Below are positions 1-8,826 of a stretch of DNA of 64,000 nucleotides, one piece after another. Below the pieces are notes generated by a model that ran no database searches, had not been told where the DNA came from, and saw nothing but the letters and a program-made list of their open reading frames with translations. Position 1 is the stretch's first letter, and every line of letters starts with the position of its first letter. Origin of the DNA: Rhynchopus euleeides (taxonomy: Eukaryota > Euglenozoa > Diplonemea > Diplonemida > Diplonemidae); NCBI GenBank assembly GCA_963210315.1, contig OY723271.1:558001-622000 (forward strand), read 5' to 3'. Position numbers and translations under genes: made by a program.

Positions 1-220
1 TGAGCGTCGACCCAGTGTAACCGGGCCAACGCTAGGTTAGCGTCGACCCAGTGTAATAAATGGGTTGACGCTTGGTCCAGGCTTGAATGGCAACCCAGTT
101 CCACTAGGTCGACGCTCCAAGCCTCGACCAAGCGTCAACCCAGTCCACTGGGTCGACGCTGGGTCGACGCTTTTTTATGGGGGGGGAAACCCAAAATCAC
201 TGGGTCGACGGTCGACGCTT
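1..220. repeat. Inverted-repeat cluster built on a GTCGAC core
   Basis: Copies of AGCGTCGACCCAGTG and of its reverse complement CACTGGGTCGACGCT alternate across this stretch, for example near 4, 41, 156 and 201. The arrangement resembles the subterminal repeat block of a DNA transposon whose body would lie left of the window, but no end or target duplication can be checked here. No coding potential is seen. Confidence 0.5.
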
Positions 221-2434
221 AGCGACATGCCTGTCACGAAAGGGGAGAGGGGAGGGGGGGGGGGCGTGGACAAGGAAGAGGGGCAGCGAGCAAGCGGCGT
301 GCCTGTTTCTGAAAACAGAAAAGACACCCCCTCACACACACAGCCTGTGCCGTCATAAACCCCCCCCCCCCCCCCGTGTAGATGGTGTGAAGCGGTGTGG
401 TAATGTTGAAAAGTACAATATACAAAAGCTGGAGTGAGGTTGATGGAAAGAGGGACCGCCAGTCCGCACTGACACCCCCCCCCCCTCCCCCTCCCCTCCC
501 CAGTCAAGACTTGAGAGAGTGCCCACACGACGCGGTAGTCGGGGGCCCTGACTCGTCGTGCGCACGGCGAGAGAAGGGGGTGGGGAATGGAGGAGGGGGG
601 GGGTCCATATTTCCAGGCAGAAACACACTGAGGAGCGAATACACCTCACGCCCATCCCCGCCCCCAACCCCCAACCCCCCCCCCCCCCACCCTCCTGACG
701 GATAGGCATGCTCTCTCTGCAGCACCCCCCATGGGCAGATGCTTGATCCACCCGAGCTCCTTCGGCTCCTCACGCAGTCGGTGTTACCCAGCTAGGGCAA
801 CGTGAGCAACGGGCTTGTCTGCCCGTTGTGCAGGGTTCAATACCAACCGCGAGTGCGTTTTGTGCGTTGGCGTGGTTTGCATGTTTGACACCAGGGGGGT
901 GGGGGGGTATTTTTTCGGGCACGGAGGACTTTCGTCTCGAGCCTAGGGTGCATCTGTGTGTCGACATGTCTGTTCATCATGCCCAACCCCGTCGCCCGGC
1001 ATCCGGATTGGCATCAGGTGCCAGGGTGTTGAGTTTTGGGGCACGGGGGGGAAAAACAGCAACCCCACCTCGAAAACAACTGGAGGTGGGGGCCGCGGGG
1101 GAAAGACACGCGAACCACACACACCAAAGCTGTTCCTGACGCCGATGCCATTTCGGGGAAGAAACCATCCCCAGGGCAGCTGCGAGAGGGGAGGAGAAGA
1201 GGGGTGCCCTTGGCATCAGCTGCGTTTCAAACCATTGGCACAAAAATGCCCATTCGCCTTGGGGAAGTCACCCCCATTGAAGCAGGGGGAAATTGTGCGT
1301 GGTGATTTCGACGAACGGTGCTGTTTTGTACCCTTCGAAGGTAGGCTAACACAAAAGGCAAGTTGGCAACCCCTGAAAAACCGCTTGAGAACTACGTAAA
1401 TCGGCATCTTCAGGGGCACAGGCAACATCACTGTGGTGGTTACTTCTGTTTCGAGTGGATATCTGCCGAAGGTTCCAAGAGAAAGACGTTCGTTGTTCTT
1501 TCGCTGATAAATTTCTCCCAGATGCCGCGGTGGCAGCGAGAGCGTGTGTGGGAAAGTGTGTGCGGTGCCGCAACCCTGAAATGACAGAGAGAAAGAGCCT
1601 GGGAAGGGAAACTAGCCCCTTCGTCGATTCGTGCAGAACAACCCCCCACACCCACCCACCCCCTGGCGAACCGCGCTAATTAATAAGTGGGGCAAAAAAA
1701 AACACATCCCCGTTCGGCAGCAGCTCCTCCCTTTCGCCGCTCATCCGCCCCATCTGCACACTCATCTGAATACCTCATTGGGCCCAAGAGCCTAGCCCTC
1801 TTGTGGAACAGCTGACTGGGGCGAGTCACCATCACACAACCGCAGGCTGATAGCGCGAAAGAAGAACACAAGAGCGGGTGGCGGAGGTGGTGGTGGTTGA
1901 ATATGCAGGAAAAAGTAAGAAGTAGAAGGCGTAAGGTCGACCGAAACCAAAAACAAGAGGGGGGGGGGGAGGAGGAGACAAGCAAGACAAGAAACGAAAA
2001 GAAGAAAGCGAAAGAAACACACATGAAAAGATCACACACATCAAACGACACGCCAAAAATGGCACAGCCTCTGGACATCCACTTAGCCAGCGAGGACCAC
2101 ACTGGTGACAGATTGCTCGTACATAACTCCAAAAACGGGGGGCTTGGTTGCTTCAATAGCATATGGTTGATAGCCGCCAACCGCTTTTGTGTTATGTGCA
2201 AGGAACCTGAAGTGGAAGTTGCACATTACACATTGCAATGAATGCTGAAACACAGAGTGTCACAGGAAACGATCGAGTAAAGAAAAACTCAAAGAAAAAG
2301 CCCAAAAGGGAAACACAAGCTAGCTGGGACAACGCTAGGGTTCAGAAAACTGCTCTTTGTAGTGATGGAGGGGCTTGTTGGTTTGTTTGTAGCCGCAACG
2401 CATCGACACAAAGAGAGGTCTCTGTTGTGCACCG
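221..2434. other. Gene-free intergenic stretch with G and C homopolymers
   Basis: No convincing gene is visible. The stretch carries many homopolymer runs of about 8-15 G or C (near 255, 361, 476, 593, 676, 893 and 1962). Open frames here are short, Pro/Gly/Arg-rich and mutually overlapping, as expected from homopolymers. A T-loop-like GGTTCAATACC lies near 834, just after a perfect 7-bp hairpin stem at 811-830; this is weakly tRNA-like. Confidence 0.6.
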
Positions 2435-2510
2435 AAAAGCGCCCTATCACTTCACAGCTACAACCGCTCTGATGAATTTCCTTTTGTTTGTTGCGTTGAC
2501 GCTTCTACAC
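2435..2510 (-). repeat. Split direct repeat B, outer copy
   Basis: A 76-bp block identical or nearly so to 2623-2698. It ends in GCGTTGACGCTTCTACAC, which is also the start of the A repeat, so A and B overlap by about 19 bp. This is the distal 3' terminus of the VIPER-like element. Confidence 0.85.
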
Positions 2511-2626
2511 ACAAAACCCTGAACTGATCACACCCTGAGCCTGATGAAGGGTGGGGTTAGTGTATAGAGCACGTTTGGTTGCAGCTGTGGTGGGGCGCTT
2601 TCCGCTCACACGAGTGTGCTTAAAAA
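2492..2626 (-). repeat. Split direct repeat A, 3' copy
   Basis: A 135-bp block matching 6939-7073 at the other end of the element, from TGCGTTGACGCTTCTACA through GTGTGCTTAAAAA. It lies between the two B copies. In YR retrotransposons such repeats supply the termini and the recombination junction of a circular DNA intermediate. Confidence 0.85.
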
Positions 2627-2698
2627 GCGCCCTATCACTTCACAGCTACAACCGCTCTGATGAATTTCCTTTTGTTTGTTGCGTTGACGCTTCTACAC
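2623..2698 (-). repeat. Split direct repeat B, inner copy
   Basis: The second 76-bp B block, directly downstream of the RT-RNase H stop on the minus strand and matching 2435-2510. Confidence 0.85.
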
Positions 2699-2735
2699 CA
2701 GGACCCTCATCCGGAGGGACGTGTCCGTCTCGTTC

Positions 2736-4574
2736 TCAACGAGGCGGGCGCGCTGGTAAAAGTGTAGGTGGCATCGACACTGGTGGCAACTCCACGGGGT
2801 GTGTGGCCTGCGTCCCTCGCGTGTACGCGTCTGCGCGTTGGTCGTGGGTCGCAACCCAGTGTGGAATAAGTCGTATCTGCTGGCGGCGCGCTGTTGTGTA
2901 TATCTCCTGCAGCAGGAGGTTGCCTCGGTAGTTGGCGCAGTGGCCCTTCCGGAGCGCGAACACCAGGCCGAGGTTGTCTATGTGGCAGGTTACGCTTGCC
3001 TCCCTCACACGCTGCATCATGCGCACCCCCTGCCACACTGCATACGCTTCCTTCAGGAAGATGTTCGTGTCCGCGTCGCTCCCTTCGAACGCCCCTTGGG
3101 ACACTGACTCCCCTCCCGGCAGCACGAGCACCGCCGCCCACGCCGTGGATGACGCGTCTGTCCAGAGCTCAATGGTCGGTGGCGGGTTCTGCGGCGTATA
3201 CCACTCGTTGTCCTCGATGAGGCGTGCCCGCGCCACTGTCTCCGCCTGCACCGACGGAGGTACTGCGACCCTGGAGTCCCATCGGGCGTTGTTTGAGTGC
3301 GTCTGCTTCGCGATGCGCCGCACGAAGGACAACACGGCTGGCATGTAACACATCGGTGTCCGCATCACATACGACTGCCAGACGAAAGACCCGAATACTC
3401 TGAACGCCCTGCGTGGTGTCGTGTGGCCGTTGACGACTTCCTTGTACTCTTCCCGTCCGAGGACTTTTTGCACCCAGGCTGTGTCCATGTGGAAACGGTG
3501 TCGCGTCAGGTCGAAGTGGATCCCGAACACTGTGAAGTCCTGCAGCGGCACGCCGTGTTGTGTGTCGTCGAAGTTCAGGGCGGCCCCCACCTTCTCGCAG
3601 CGGCTGATGAAGTCGGCGTACCTCGCCTGTGCCTCTGGTAGGGAGTCTCCGACAGCGATGAAGTTGTCAATCCAGACTATTCCGTGCTCTGGCGGGAGCA
3701 GCACGCGTGCGCTGCGGTTCGCGATTGCCGGGGAATGTGACCACCCCATGCACATGACAGTCAGGAAGGTCTTCACGAATGTCTTTCTCTCCCCGCCTAG
3801 GCGCACTTCGAAATAGCGTTGGATCTCCTTGTGTACGGGGAACTGGTAGAACCAGCTGCGTGCATCTGCCATCACCACCCAGCTCGCCGCGGCCACTCGC
3901 TGTGTCACCTCCGTGATGTCCTGCAAACGCATGTCCGGTGGGCGTGTCATCAGTGCATTTAGCCGCCTTGCGTCGACGATGAAACGTTGGCCCCCAGACT
4001 TCTTGGACACGGTGAACGCTGGCAGCGTGAGGTACGGGTGTGCATCCGCCTCCGTCAGGACGCCATACTCAACCAAGGTGTCCAGGTGGTGCAACATGTG
4101 GCGTGATACCTTCCTCCCCGTTTTACGTAGTTCTTGGCGGGCCTCGGGAAGCAGTGCGTCAGCGAAAGCGGCTGGCTTGGTGATGAGGTCCAAGACCCCC
4201 GTCAGTTCACCCTCGCTGTCCAACCGTCGCAGTTCCTTGAGATTGAGGCGCGAGGTGCAGATCTCCGCGATGTAGTCCTCTTCCTCCGACAGCTCCGTCT
4301 TCGCGTTGGCTGGCCGTATCACCTTCCCCCCCGTGCACACACCCAAGTCCTCCCCGTAGAGGTCCTCGACACCCGGACCGTACGACTCTGCGCTATCCAC
4401 CTCGCTCCACGCTTCCTCATCACTGGGTGGTGGGTCGGACGCGGCTTCGTCGGATGTGGCATCTTCGTAGTAGCGGCGCGCTGCGAACAGCCTCGTGGTC
4501 CCCGGGAAGTGGGTTGCTGTCAGGGGTTTTGGCTGTGTGCGCGTCGTCCCCCCTTGCTGTCGTTTTTTCTTCAC
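2736..4574 (-). CDS. Reverse transcriptase-RNase H of the VIPER-like element
   Basis: The frame ends at 2736 and is open upstream to 5594, but the part before about 4574 overlaps the recombinase gene and is Arg/Pro-rich shadow sequence. RT signatures in order are FTVSKKSGGQRFIVDARRLN, a motif A with MADARSWFYQF (Asp codon near 3865), MGWSHSPAIANR, and a catalytic box reading VWIDNF where most RTs have YxDD. RNase H follows with IELWTDASS, FLKEAYAVW, CHIDNLGL and ATHDQRADAYTRG, giving the Asp-Glu-Asp-Asp set. No ATG opens the RT part. It lies one base back (-1 frame) from the recombinase, whose stop is at 4571-4573, so expression probably needs frameshifting or re-initiation; no slippery site is seen before that stop. 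Confidence 0.85.
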   Translation of the reverse strand: MKKKRQQGGTTRTQPKPLTATHFPGTTRLFAARRYYEDATSDEAASDPPPSDEEAWSEVDSAESYGPGVEDLYGEDLGVCTGGKVIRPANAKTELSEEEDYIAEICTSRLNLKELRRLDSEGELTGVLDLITKPAAFADALLPEARQELRKTGRKVSRHMLHHLDTLVEYGVLTEADAHPYLTLPAFTVSKKSGGQRFIVDARRLNALMTRPPDMRLQDITEVTQRVAAASWVVMADARSWFYQFPVHKEIQRYFEVRLGGERKTFVKTFLTVMCMGWSHSPAIANRSARVLLPPEHGIVWIDNFIAVGDSLPEAQARYADFISRCEKVGAALNFDDTQHGVPLQDFTVFGIHFDLTRHRFHMDTAWVQKVLGREEYKEVVNGHTTPRRAFRVFGSFVWQSYVMRTPMCYMPAVLSFVRRIAKQTHSNNARWDSRVAVPPSVQAETVARARLIEDNEWYTPQNPPPTIELWTDASSTAWAAVLVLPGGESVSQGAFEGSDADTNIFLKEAYAVWQGVRMMQRVREASVTCHIDNLGLVFALRKGHCANYRGNLLLQEIYTTARRQQIRLIPHWVATHDQRADAYTRGTQATHPVELPPVSMPPTLLPARPPR

Positions 4575-5533
4575 CACTCGATCTTCGCCGACACCTGTGC
4601 TGTCTCGCGCGCGTGTGCGTTTTCCGCCGCTGATACGTAACGCATCACACCGTCGACCGTCGCGTGTCTCGAGAGGAGGCGCACCTCCTCCAGTGGAACG
4701 TTCTTTCGCGCAAGCTGTGTGAGTGCCCCCCTCCGCAGAGAGTGTGCCGTGAGCCCCCTCCGTGCCCGCTTGACGGCTTTTACCACGGTCCGGTAGGTGA
4801 CGTCCGCCGGGAACAGTCTCGTCTCTCCTGCTCTGCGCGCCCTGCGGAGGCGGTGTCGGAGGATACGGTGTAGGTCCTTCGGCAGGGAGATCCCTGTGAT
4901 GTGACCCATGTGGAAGGGGTCCGCCTTCGACTGGGTCCAGCGCACGTATATCGGCTCGCTGCGCTTTTCCGCTGTGACGTCCTTCACATCCAAGCGCAGT
5001 GCGTCCGAGGCCCTTGCCGCACCCCCCCACATGATGCCGAGCAGCAGTTTCACGAGGGGACGTGGCTCCTTCGCTAGCGCCTCCCGGATGTTGTGGGCTG
5101 TTGCTGGTTCTGCTTGCTTCAGTGGTCGTAGTGCTCCTCCCCGTTTCAGCGCCCGCCTGTAGTCCGCCACAATTTGTTTTCCGTCGAGGGGGAACGCTGC
5201 GAAGCGTCTGAGTGCTGCTGCAAGGTTGTTGAGGTACTGGAGGGCGGACTGCACTGATAGCCCGTCCTTCCGTTGCTTCGTGACCCACAGCACCGCCCCT
5301 TCGTCGTGTGGCAGTGTTCGCCTCTCCGCTTTCATCCACCCTTCCCGGAACTGCGAGTACCTGTCGTATGTGCGGCGGAGGGCCCCCCAGTATGTGGGTG
5401 CGAGGGCTTGGGCCAGGGTGTGTTGCAGTTCCTGGCGAATGGTGGTTGCTTCCTCCGGGGTCACGCTCGTCTCGGTCTTGCGGGGGCGTCCTCTTGTTGA
5501 CGGGGGGGCAGATGGTACTGCCTTCACATACAC
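4571..5533 (-). CDS. Tyrosine recombinase (integrase) of the VIPER-like element
   Basis: 320 residues. The catalytic set of a tyrosine recombinase is complete: Arg174 in GGAARASDALRL, His264-x-x-Arg267 in TAHSLRRGALTQ, His290 in LLSRHATVDG and the nucleophile Tyr299 in VMRYVS. The N-terminal half is helical and Arg-rich, fitting a core-binding domain. The enzyme would integrate a circular cDNA by site-specific recombination, which explains the missing target duplication. It starts 57 bases after the Gag stop and its end abuts the RT frame. Start chosen at the first ATG. Confidence 0.9.
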   Translation of the reverse strand: MYVKAVPSAPPSTRGRPRKTETSVTPEEATTIRQELQHTLAQALAPTYWGALRRTYDRYSQFREGWMKAERRTLPHDEGAVLWVTKQRKDGLSVQSALQYLNNLAAALRRFAAFPLDGKQIVADYRRALKRGGALRPLKQAEPATAHNIREALAKEPRPLVKLLLGIMWGGAARASDALRLDVKDVTAEKRSEPIYVRWTQSKADPFHMGHITGISLPKDLHRILRHRLRRARRAGETRLFPADVTYRTVVKAVKRARRGLTAHSLRRGALTQLARKNVPLEEVRLLSRHATVDGVMRYVSAAENAHARETAQVSAKIEW

Positions 5534-5590
5534 TACCGCGGCGGGGGGGAGGGTCGTGGCCCGCGGGCGTCCCCTGCTGGTGTCGGGGAG

Positions 5591-6817
5591 TCACTGTCGC
5601 TTGCCTTTCCCCCCCCGTCCTTTGTGATGGCCCTTTCCCGAGTAGGGCGCGGGGCGGTCCTGCGTGTTACGCTCCTGCAGGAACCGCTCCTGAAACGCGG
5701 CCCGCCTCTCCTGTGTGTCGTCCTGCGTGGCCCGCCCCTCCCGGAGTAGGCGCCCGTGTGTCACCGCATCGTACTTCGCTGGGTCCATAATCTTCGCCTT
5801 TGCCAGGTAGAGGCGGGCGCCCGCGCGCCCCTTCAGGAGAAAGTGCGAGTTCATAACGACGATTGTCTTGTGGAGGGCCTCGGTAAAGCGATCCGGATCA
5901 TCGTCGTCGCGGATCAGTCCCATTGTCTGAAACAGAGCGTCGAAGGCCTGGATGAGCTGGTGTTGCCAGTCTGGTGAGCTCGGGGCATCGCTGAGCTCCG
6001 CCTGTCGGAAAACCCGGGATACCTCAGCTTTCACCAACCTGCGTCCGGGGACAGTGGCGATCGACGATCCCCAGGTCGACACGATGTGGGCGGAGAAATC
6101 GGCGGGCAGCTCGGCCTCCGTCCGCTGCAGCGCCTTCTGCAGGGTGGCGATCTGCTTCGCCTGCGTCTCCACGGTCTTCTTCAGCTCCTTCTGTTCCTTC
6201 TCCAGCCGGCCTGTCAATTTCAGCAGGTACTCCAGCGAGTTCGCCACGCGGAGATCGGTGTTCGAGTCGGCGGGGTGGTGTGCGTCCCTGTGCTGGAGGC
6301 CCGTGCCACTCTGGCTGTCCGCCTCGCTGTACTCCCCGTCCTCGCCTAGCTCGCCCGTCGCTGCTGCCAGGTCCGCCGCGGTCTCCTCGTCGACTGCCTG
6401 CCGGACCCATGCGCACTCGGGGCACACCCAGCCCCTGTCCCCTGCGCCCTCGAGCCATTCGGGGACGACGTGCGCCGGGATGCGCTCTCTCAAGCACGTC
6501 CTGACCGTGGTCCCACCGCAGTCGTGGCAGCTGAATGCGGTCCTGGCTGTGTGTGTAGTATTGCACGTTTCGAATATGCACTCGGGGCGACGCTCTGCTG
6601 GCTCGTTGTCGGGGTGGGCGGGGTCGGGAACCTTCAGGGTGTCCCAATCCAGAGTGGCCATCTTCTCTGTTACGCAGCTCGGCGTAGTTACTGTTCCTGT
6701 CCTATTCACGCAGCTCGGCGTAGTTTCTGTTCCTCTCCTATTCACGCAGCTCGGCGTAGTTTCTGTTTCTCTCCTATACACGCAGCTCGGCGTAGTTTCT
6801 GTTCCTCTCCTATACAC
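5591..6817 (-). CDS. Gag-like protein of the VIPER-like element, with zinc finger and coiled coil
   Basis: The open frame encodes 408 residues. Its first 52 are 12-residue repeats (consensus YRRGTETTPSCV) encoded by the upstream tandem array, so the likelier start is the ATG at 6661 (MATLDWDT), giving 356 residues. A PHD-like Cys/His cluster follows (C80, C85, C97, C100, C108, C132, C135 in full-frame numbering), then an acidic linker, a coiled coil around residues 205-240 (LEKEQKELKKTVETQ) and a basic tail ending SGKGHHKGRGGKGKRQ. It is called Gag from its position before the recombinase and RT, its coiled coil and its basic tail; there is no CCHC knuckle. It would package element RNA. Confidence 0.65.
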   Translation of the reverse strand: MYRRGTETTPSCVYRRETETTPSCVNRRGTETTPSCVNRTGTVTTPSCVTEKMATLDWDTLKVPDPAHPDNEPAERRPECIFETCNTTHTARTAFSCHDCGGTTVRTCLRERIPAHVVPEWLEGAGDRGWVCPECAWVRQAVDEETAADLAAATGELGEDGEYSEADSQSGTGLQHRDAHHPADSNTDLRVANSLEYLLKLTGRLEKEQKELKKTVETQAKQIATLQKALQRTEAELPADFSAHIVSTWGSSIATVPGRRLVKAEVSRVFRQAELSDAPSSPDWQHQLIQAFDALFQTMGLIRDDDDPDRFTEALHKTIVVMNSHFLLKGRAGARLYLAKAKIMDPAKYDAVTHGRLLREGRATQDDTQERRAAFQERFLQERNTQDRPAPYSGKGHHKGRGGKGKRQ

Positions 6818-6881
6818 GCAGCTCGGCGTACTCCCTCAGCCCGTTCTGTTCCTCTCCTATACACGCAGCTCGGCGTACTCT
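6673..6881. repeat. 36-bp tandem repeat at the Gag 5' end
   Basis: About five to six copies of a roughly 36-bp unit beginning ACGCAGCTCGGCGTAGTT, one with an extra insert near 6830. It lies between the 5' A repeat and the likely Gag start. It may be leader sequence or coding sequence for 12-residue repeats. Confidence 0.8.
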
Positions 6882-6938
6882 GTCCGCTTCTGTCACTCTT
6901 GCTCCCCTCTTGATTCTCTCGCCTGCTTGATAGTTTGA

Positions 6939-7073
6939 TGCGTTGACGCTTCTACACACAAAACCCTGAACTGATCACACCCTGAGCCTGATGAAGGGTG
7001 GGGTTAGTGTATAGAGCACGTTTGGTTGCAGCTGTGGTGGGGCGCTTTCCGCTCACACGAGTGTGCTTAAAAA
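6939..7073 (-). repeat. Split direct repeat A, 5' copy
   Basis: A 135-bp match to 2492-2626 that marks the 5' end of the VIPER-like element on the minus strand. No B block accompanies it, which makes the pair a split repeat and not a simple LTR pair. Confidence 0.85.
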
Positions 7074-8826
7074 AAATCGCTCTGAACACGGCGAATATAA
7101 TTTTTCTTCAGGGCATGTGGGGCCCGTGCCTTAGTGACTTCCCAGAAGGGCAGCCCCGCCGTTCTGGATGCTCTGATGCAGTGCGGCGGCAGTGCGTCCC
7201 ACACAACCCTGTAAACACCCCTAAACCACCCCCCCTGGCTTCGCCACGCCTCTCAGCAGAGCCGTGCCCGCTGCGCTGCCACTTTTAGATTTCTTCTGGG
7301 GGCGCACGGTGGCATTGCCTATATTTTACAGATGGCAGCACACCGGTTTTCCTTCGGAAGGATGGAGAGCTGTTAGAAAATATGTATGTTGAAAGACGGG
7401 GTATCGCGTACATCTTCTGCAGCGTATGTGTGGATAGTAATCTGTGCGTGAGTCGTTGGAAAAAAATACAGACAGCAGGAGTGAGGGGGTGGGGGTCAGT
7501 GATTCAATGGGAGACTTTGCTCTTGTCACTTTACAGCCAGTTTTGTGAGGCAGCTCACGTTTTTCCCACTTTTTCGTATTGCAATTTGGGTTAGCGTGCT
7601 GGCATCGCAATGTGGCCCCGAGGGTCCACACCGAGAGAAACCGGGCCCGCTGCAGCCAGTTTTGTGAGGCAGCTCACTTTTTTTCCCACTTTTTCTGCAG
7701 TCCTGAGCGGGAAGACCTCTACTCAGTTTCCAAAAGCGCAGAACAAGCGAGCGTTCCAACACAGAGAAGGGCAGCGCATCATCGCTGACAGGACAGTGAC
7801 AGCACATCACCCTTATATGAGAGGCCGGATCGGTAAGGCGTTGTTTGCGCGCCAAACCCCATGTGGTTTTCCCTGATGAAGGTTGGTGCGAACGTGCGGC
7901 ACAGTCATAACAACAAGGCAAGGCAGATCGTGTTTGTCACCCAAAAGCGCTGCCCAACTATCTTTTTCACTGTGGCAACCCTCTTGTTGTGTGTGACAAA
8001 CGCCCACCAGGGCGAAGACCCGCAGTCTGGGGGGAAAAAGATAAGGCTGTTGTTTGTGCGCCAAATCCGGGCAAAACAAAAGCAACTCCGCAGCCTGATG
8101 AGGAGGTTGAATTTGTTCCCCAAGCGCTGCCTACTATCTTTTTCCACTGACAGGTTCCCTGTTGTGGTAACAAGGCTGTCGGGAGGGAAAGAACGCAGCG
8201 TGGGGTGGGGGCATATATAAAGAAGAGGAGCATGGGGTACTTGGCGGTTGATTGTGCGAACTTGGAGAGAGGCAAGTGATGTAAACCAGAATAAGAAAAT
8301 CCACGGCTTCCCCCGCATTTGCCGCCACAACACACACAGGCCCTTTGTAGGTCGAACGCGCCTCCCCTCCCCCACCGAGCGGGTGACTTCGCGCGTTCTC
8401 CCAAAAGCGTCGCTGCCATAGTTCTGCACTTTGCAACTGCTTCCGTTCCCTTTTGATGGGTTGACACTTCCACAGACAGGAGAGTGGGAACGAAAGAGTG
8501 AGATGGTAAGAGGGAGGGAGAGCTTGCGTTTGGCTGGAGCTTCAGAGGGGGGGAGGGGCACGCCAGCGGCACGATGTCAAGCACTTGAGAGAGGGAGAGA
8601 CAGAGAGAGGGGGGGGGGGGTGAGGGGAGAGCCGGATGGGGAAGGGACAACAACAAACGAAACGCCACACCATAATATAAATAAGCCTGTTTACGGGAAA
8701 AGGAACCCCCCCCCCCACAAGATTTGCGGGCGCGCGCCCCTCCCCCCTCTCCTCTGTGGATCGAAGGGTGCGTGATGCCAATGCCACTCCCGCCGCCAGA
8801 ATGAGATACCCCGCCTGCTCAGCCCC
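7074..8826. other. Gene-free stretch with diverged direct repeats
   Basis: No supported gene. A 42-bp module starting CAGCCAGTTTTGTGAGGC occurs at 7534-7575 and 7653-7695, with a relative at 11678. A degraded direct repeat spans about 7840-8170 (units sharing GCGCTGCC, ACTATCTTTTT and a tract around TGTGCGCCAAA). The 35-bp block 8036-8069 recurs at 34453-34487. G or C runs occur near 8608 and 8706. Confidence 0.6.

Larger units (their letters stand above)
2435..7073 (-). mobile_element. VIPER-like tyrosine-recombinase retrotransposon with split direct repeats
   Basis: Read on the minus strand the order is repeat A (7073-6939), Gag, tyrosine recombinase, RT-RNase H, then repeats B (2698-2623), A (2626-2492) and B (2510-2435). 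An A copy on one side and B-A-B on the other is the split-direct-repeat layout of Ngaro/VIPER-type YR retrotransposons. Recombinase placed before RT is, as I recall, the order in trypanosomatid VIPER and not in DIRS1. No stop codons interrupt the domains, so the copy looks recent and possibly active. No target-site duplication is evident, as expected for recombinase-mediated insertion. Confidence 0.85.

Noticed and set aside
770-850. Possible tRNA (hairpin plus GGTTCAATACC)
   Set aside because: The hairpin stem is 7 bp with a 6-base loop, and acceptor and D arms do not pair.
1680-2201. 173-codon minus-strand frame with a hydrophobic stretch
   Set aside because: The hydrophobic run comes from a low-complexity GAAA-type tract; no start context or domain.
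4575-5594. N-terminal extension of the RT frame
   Set aside because: It overlaps the recombinase gene out of frame, begins at GTG, and is Arg/Pro-rich shadow sequence.
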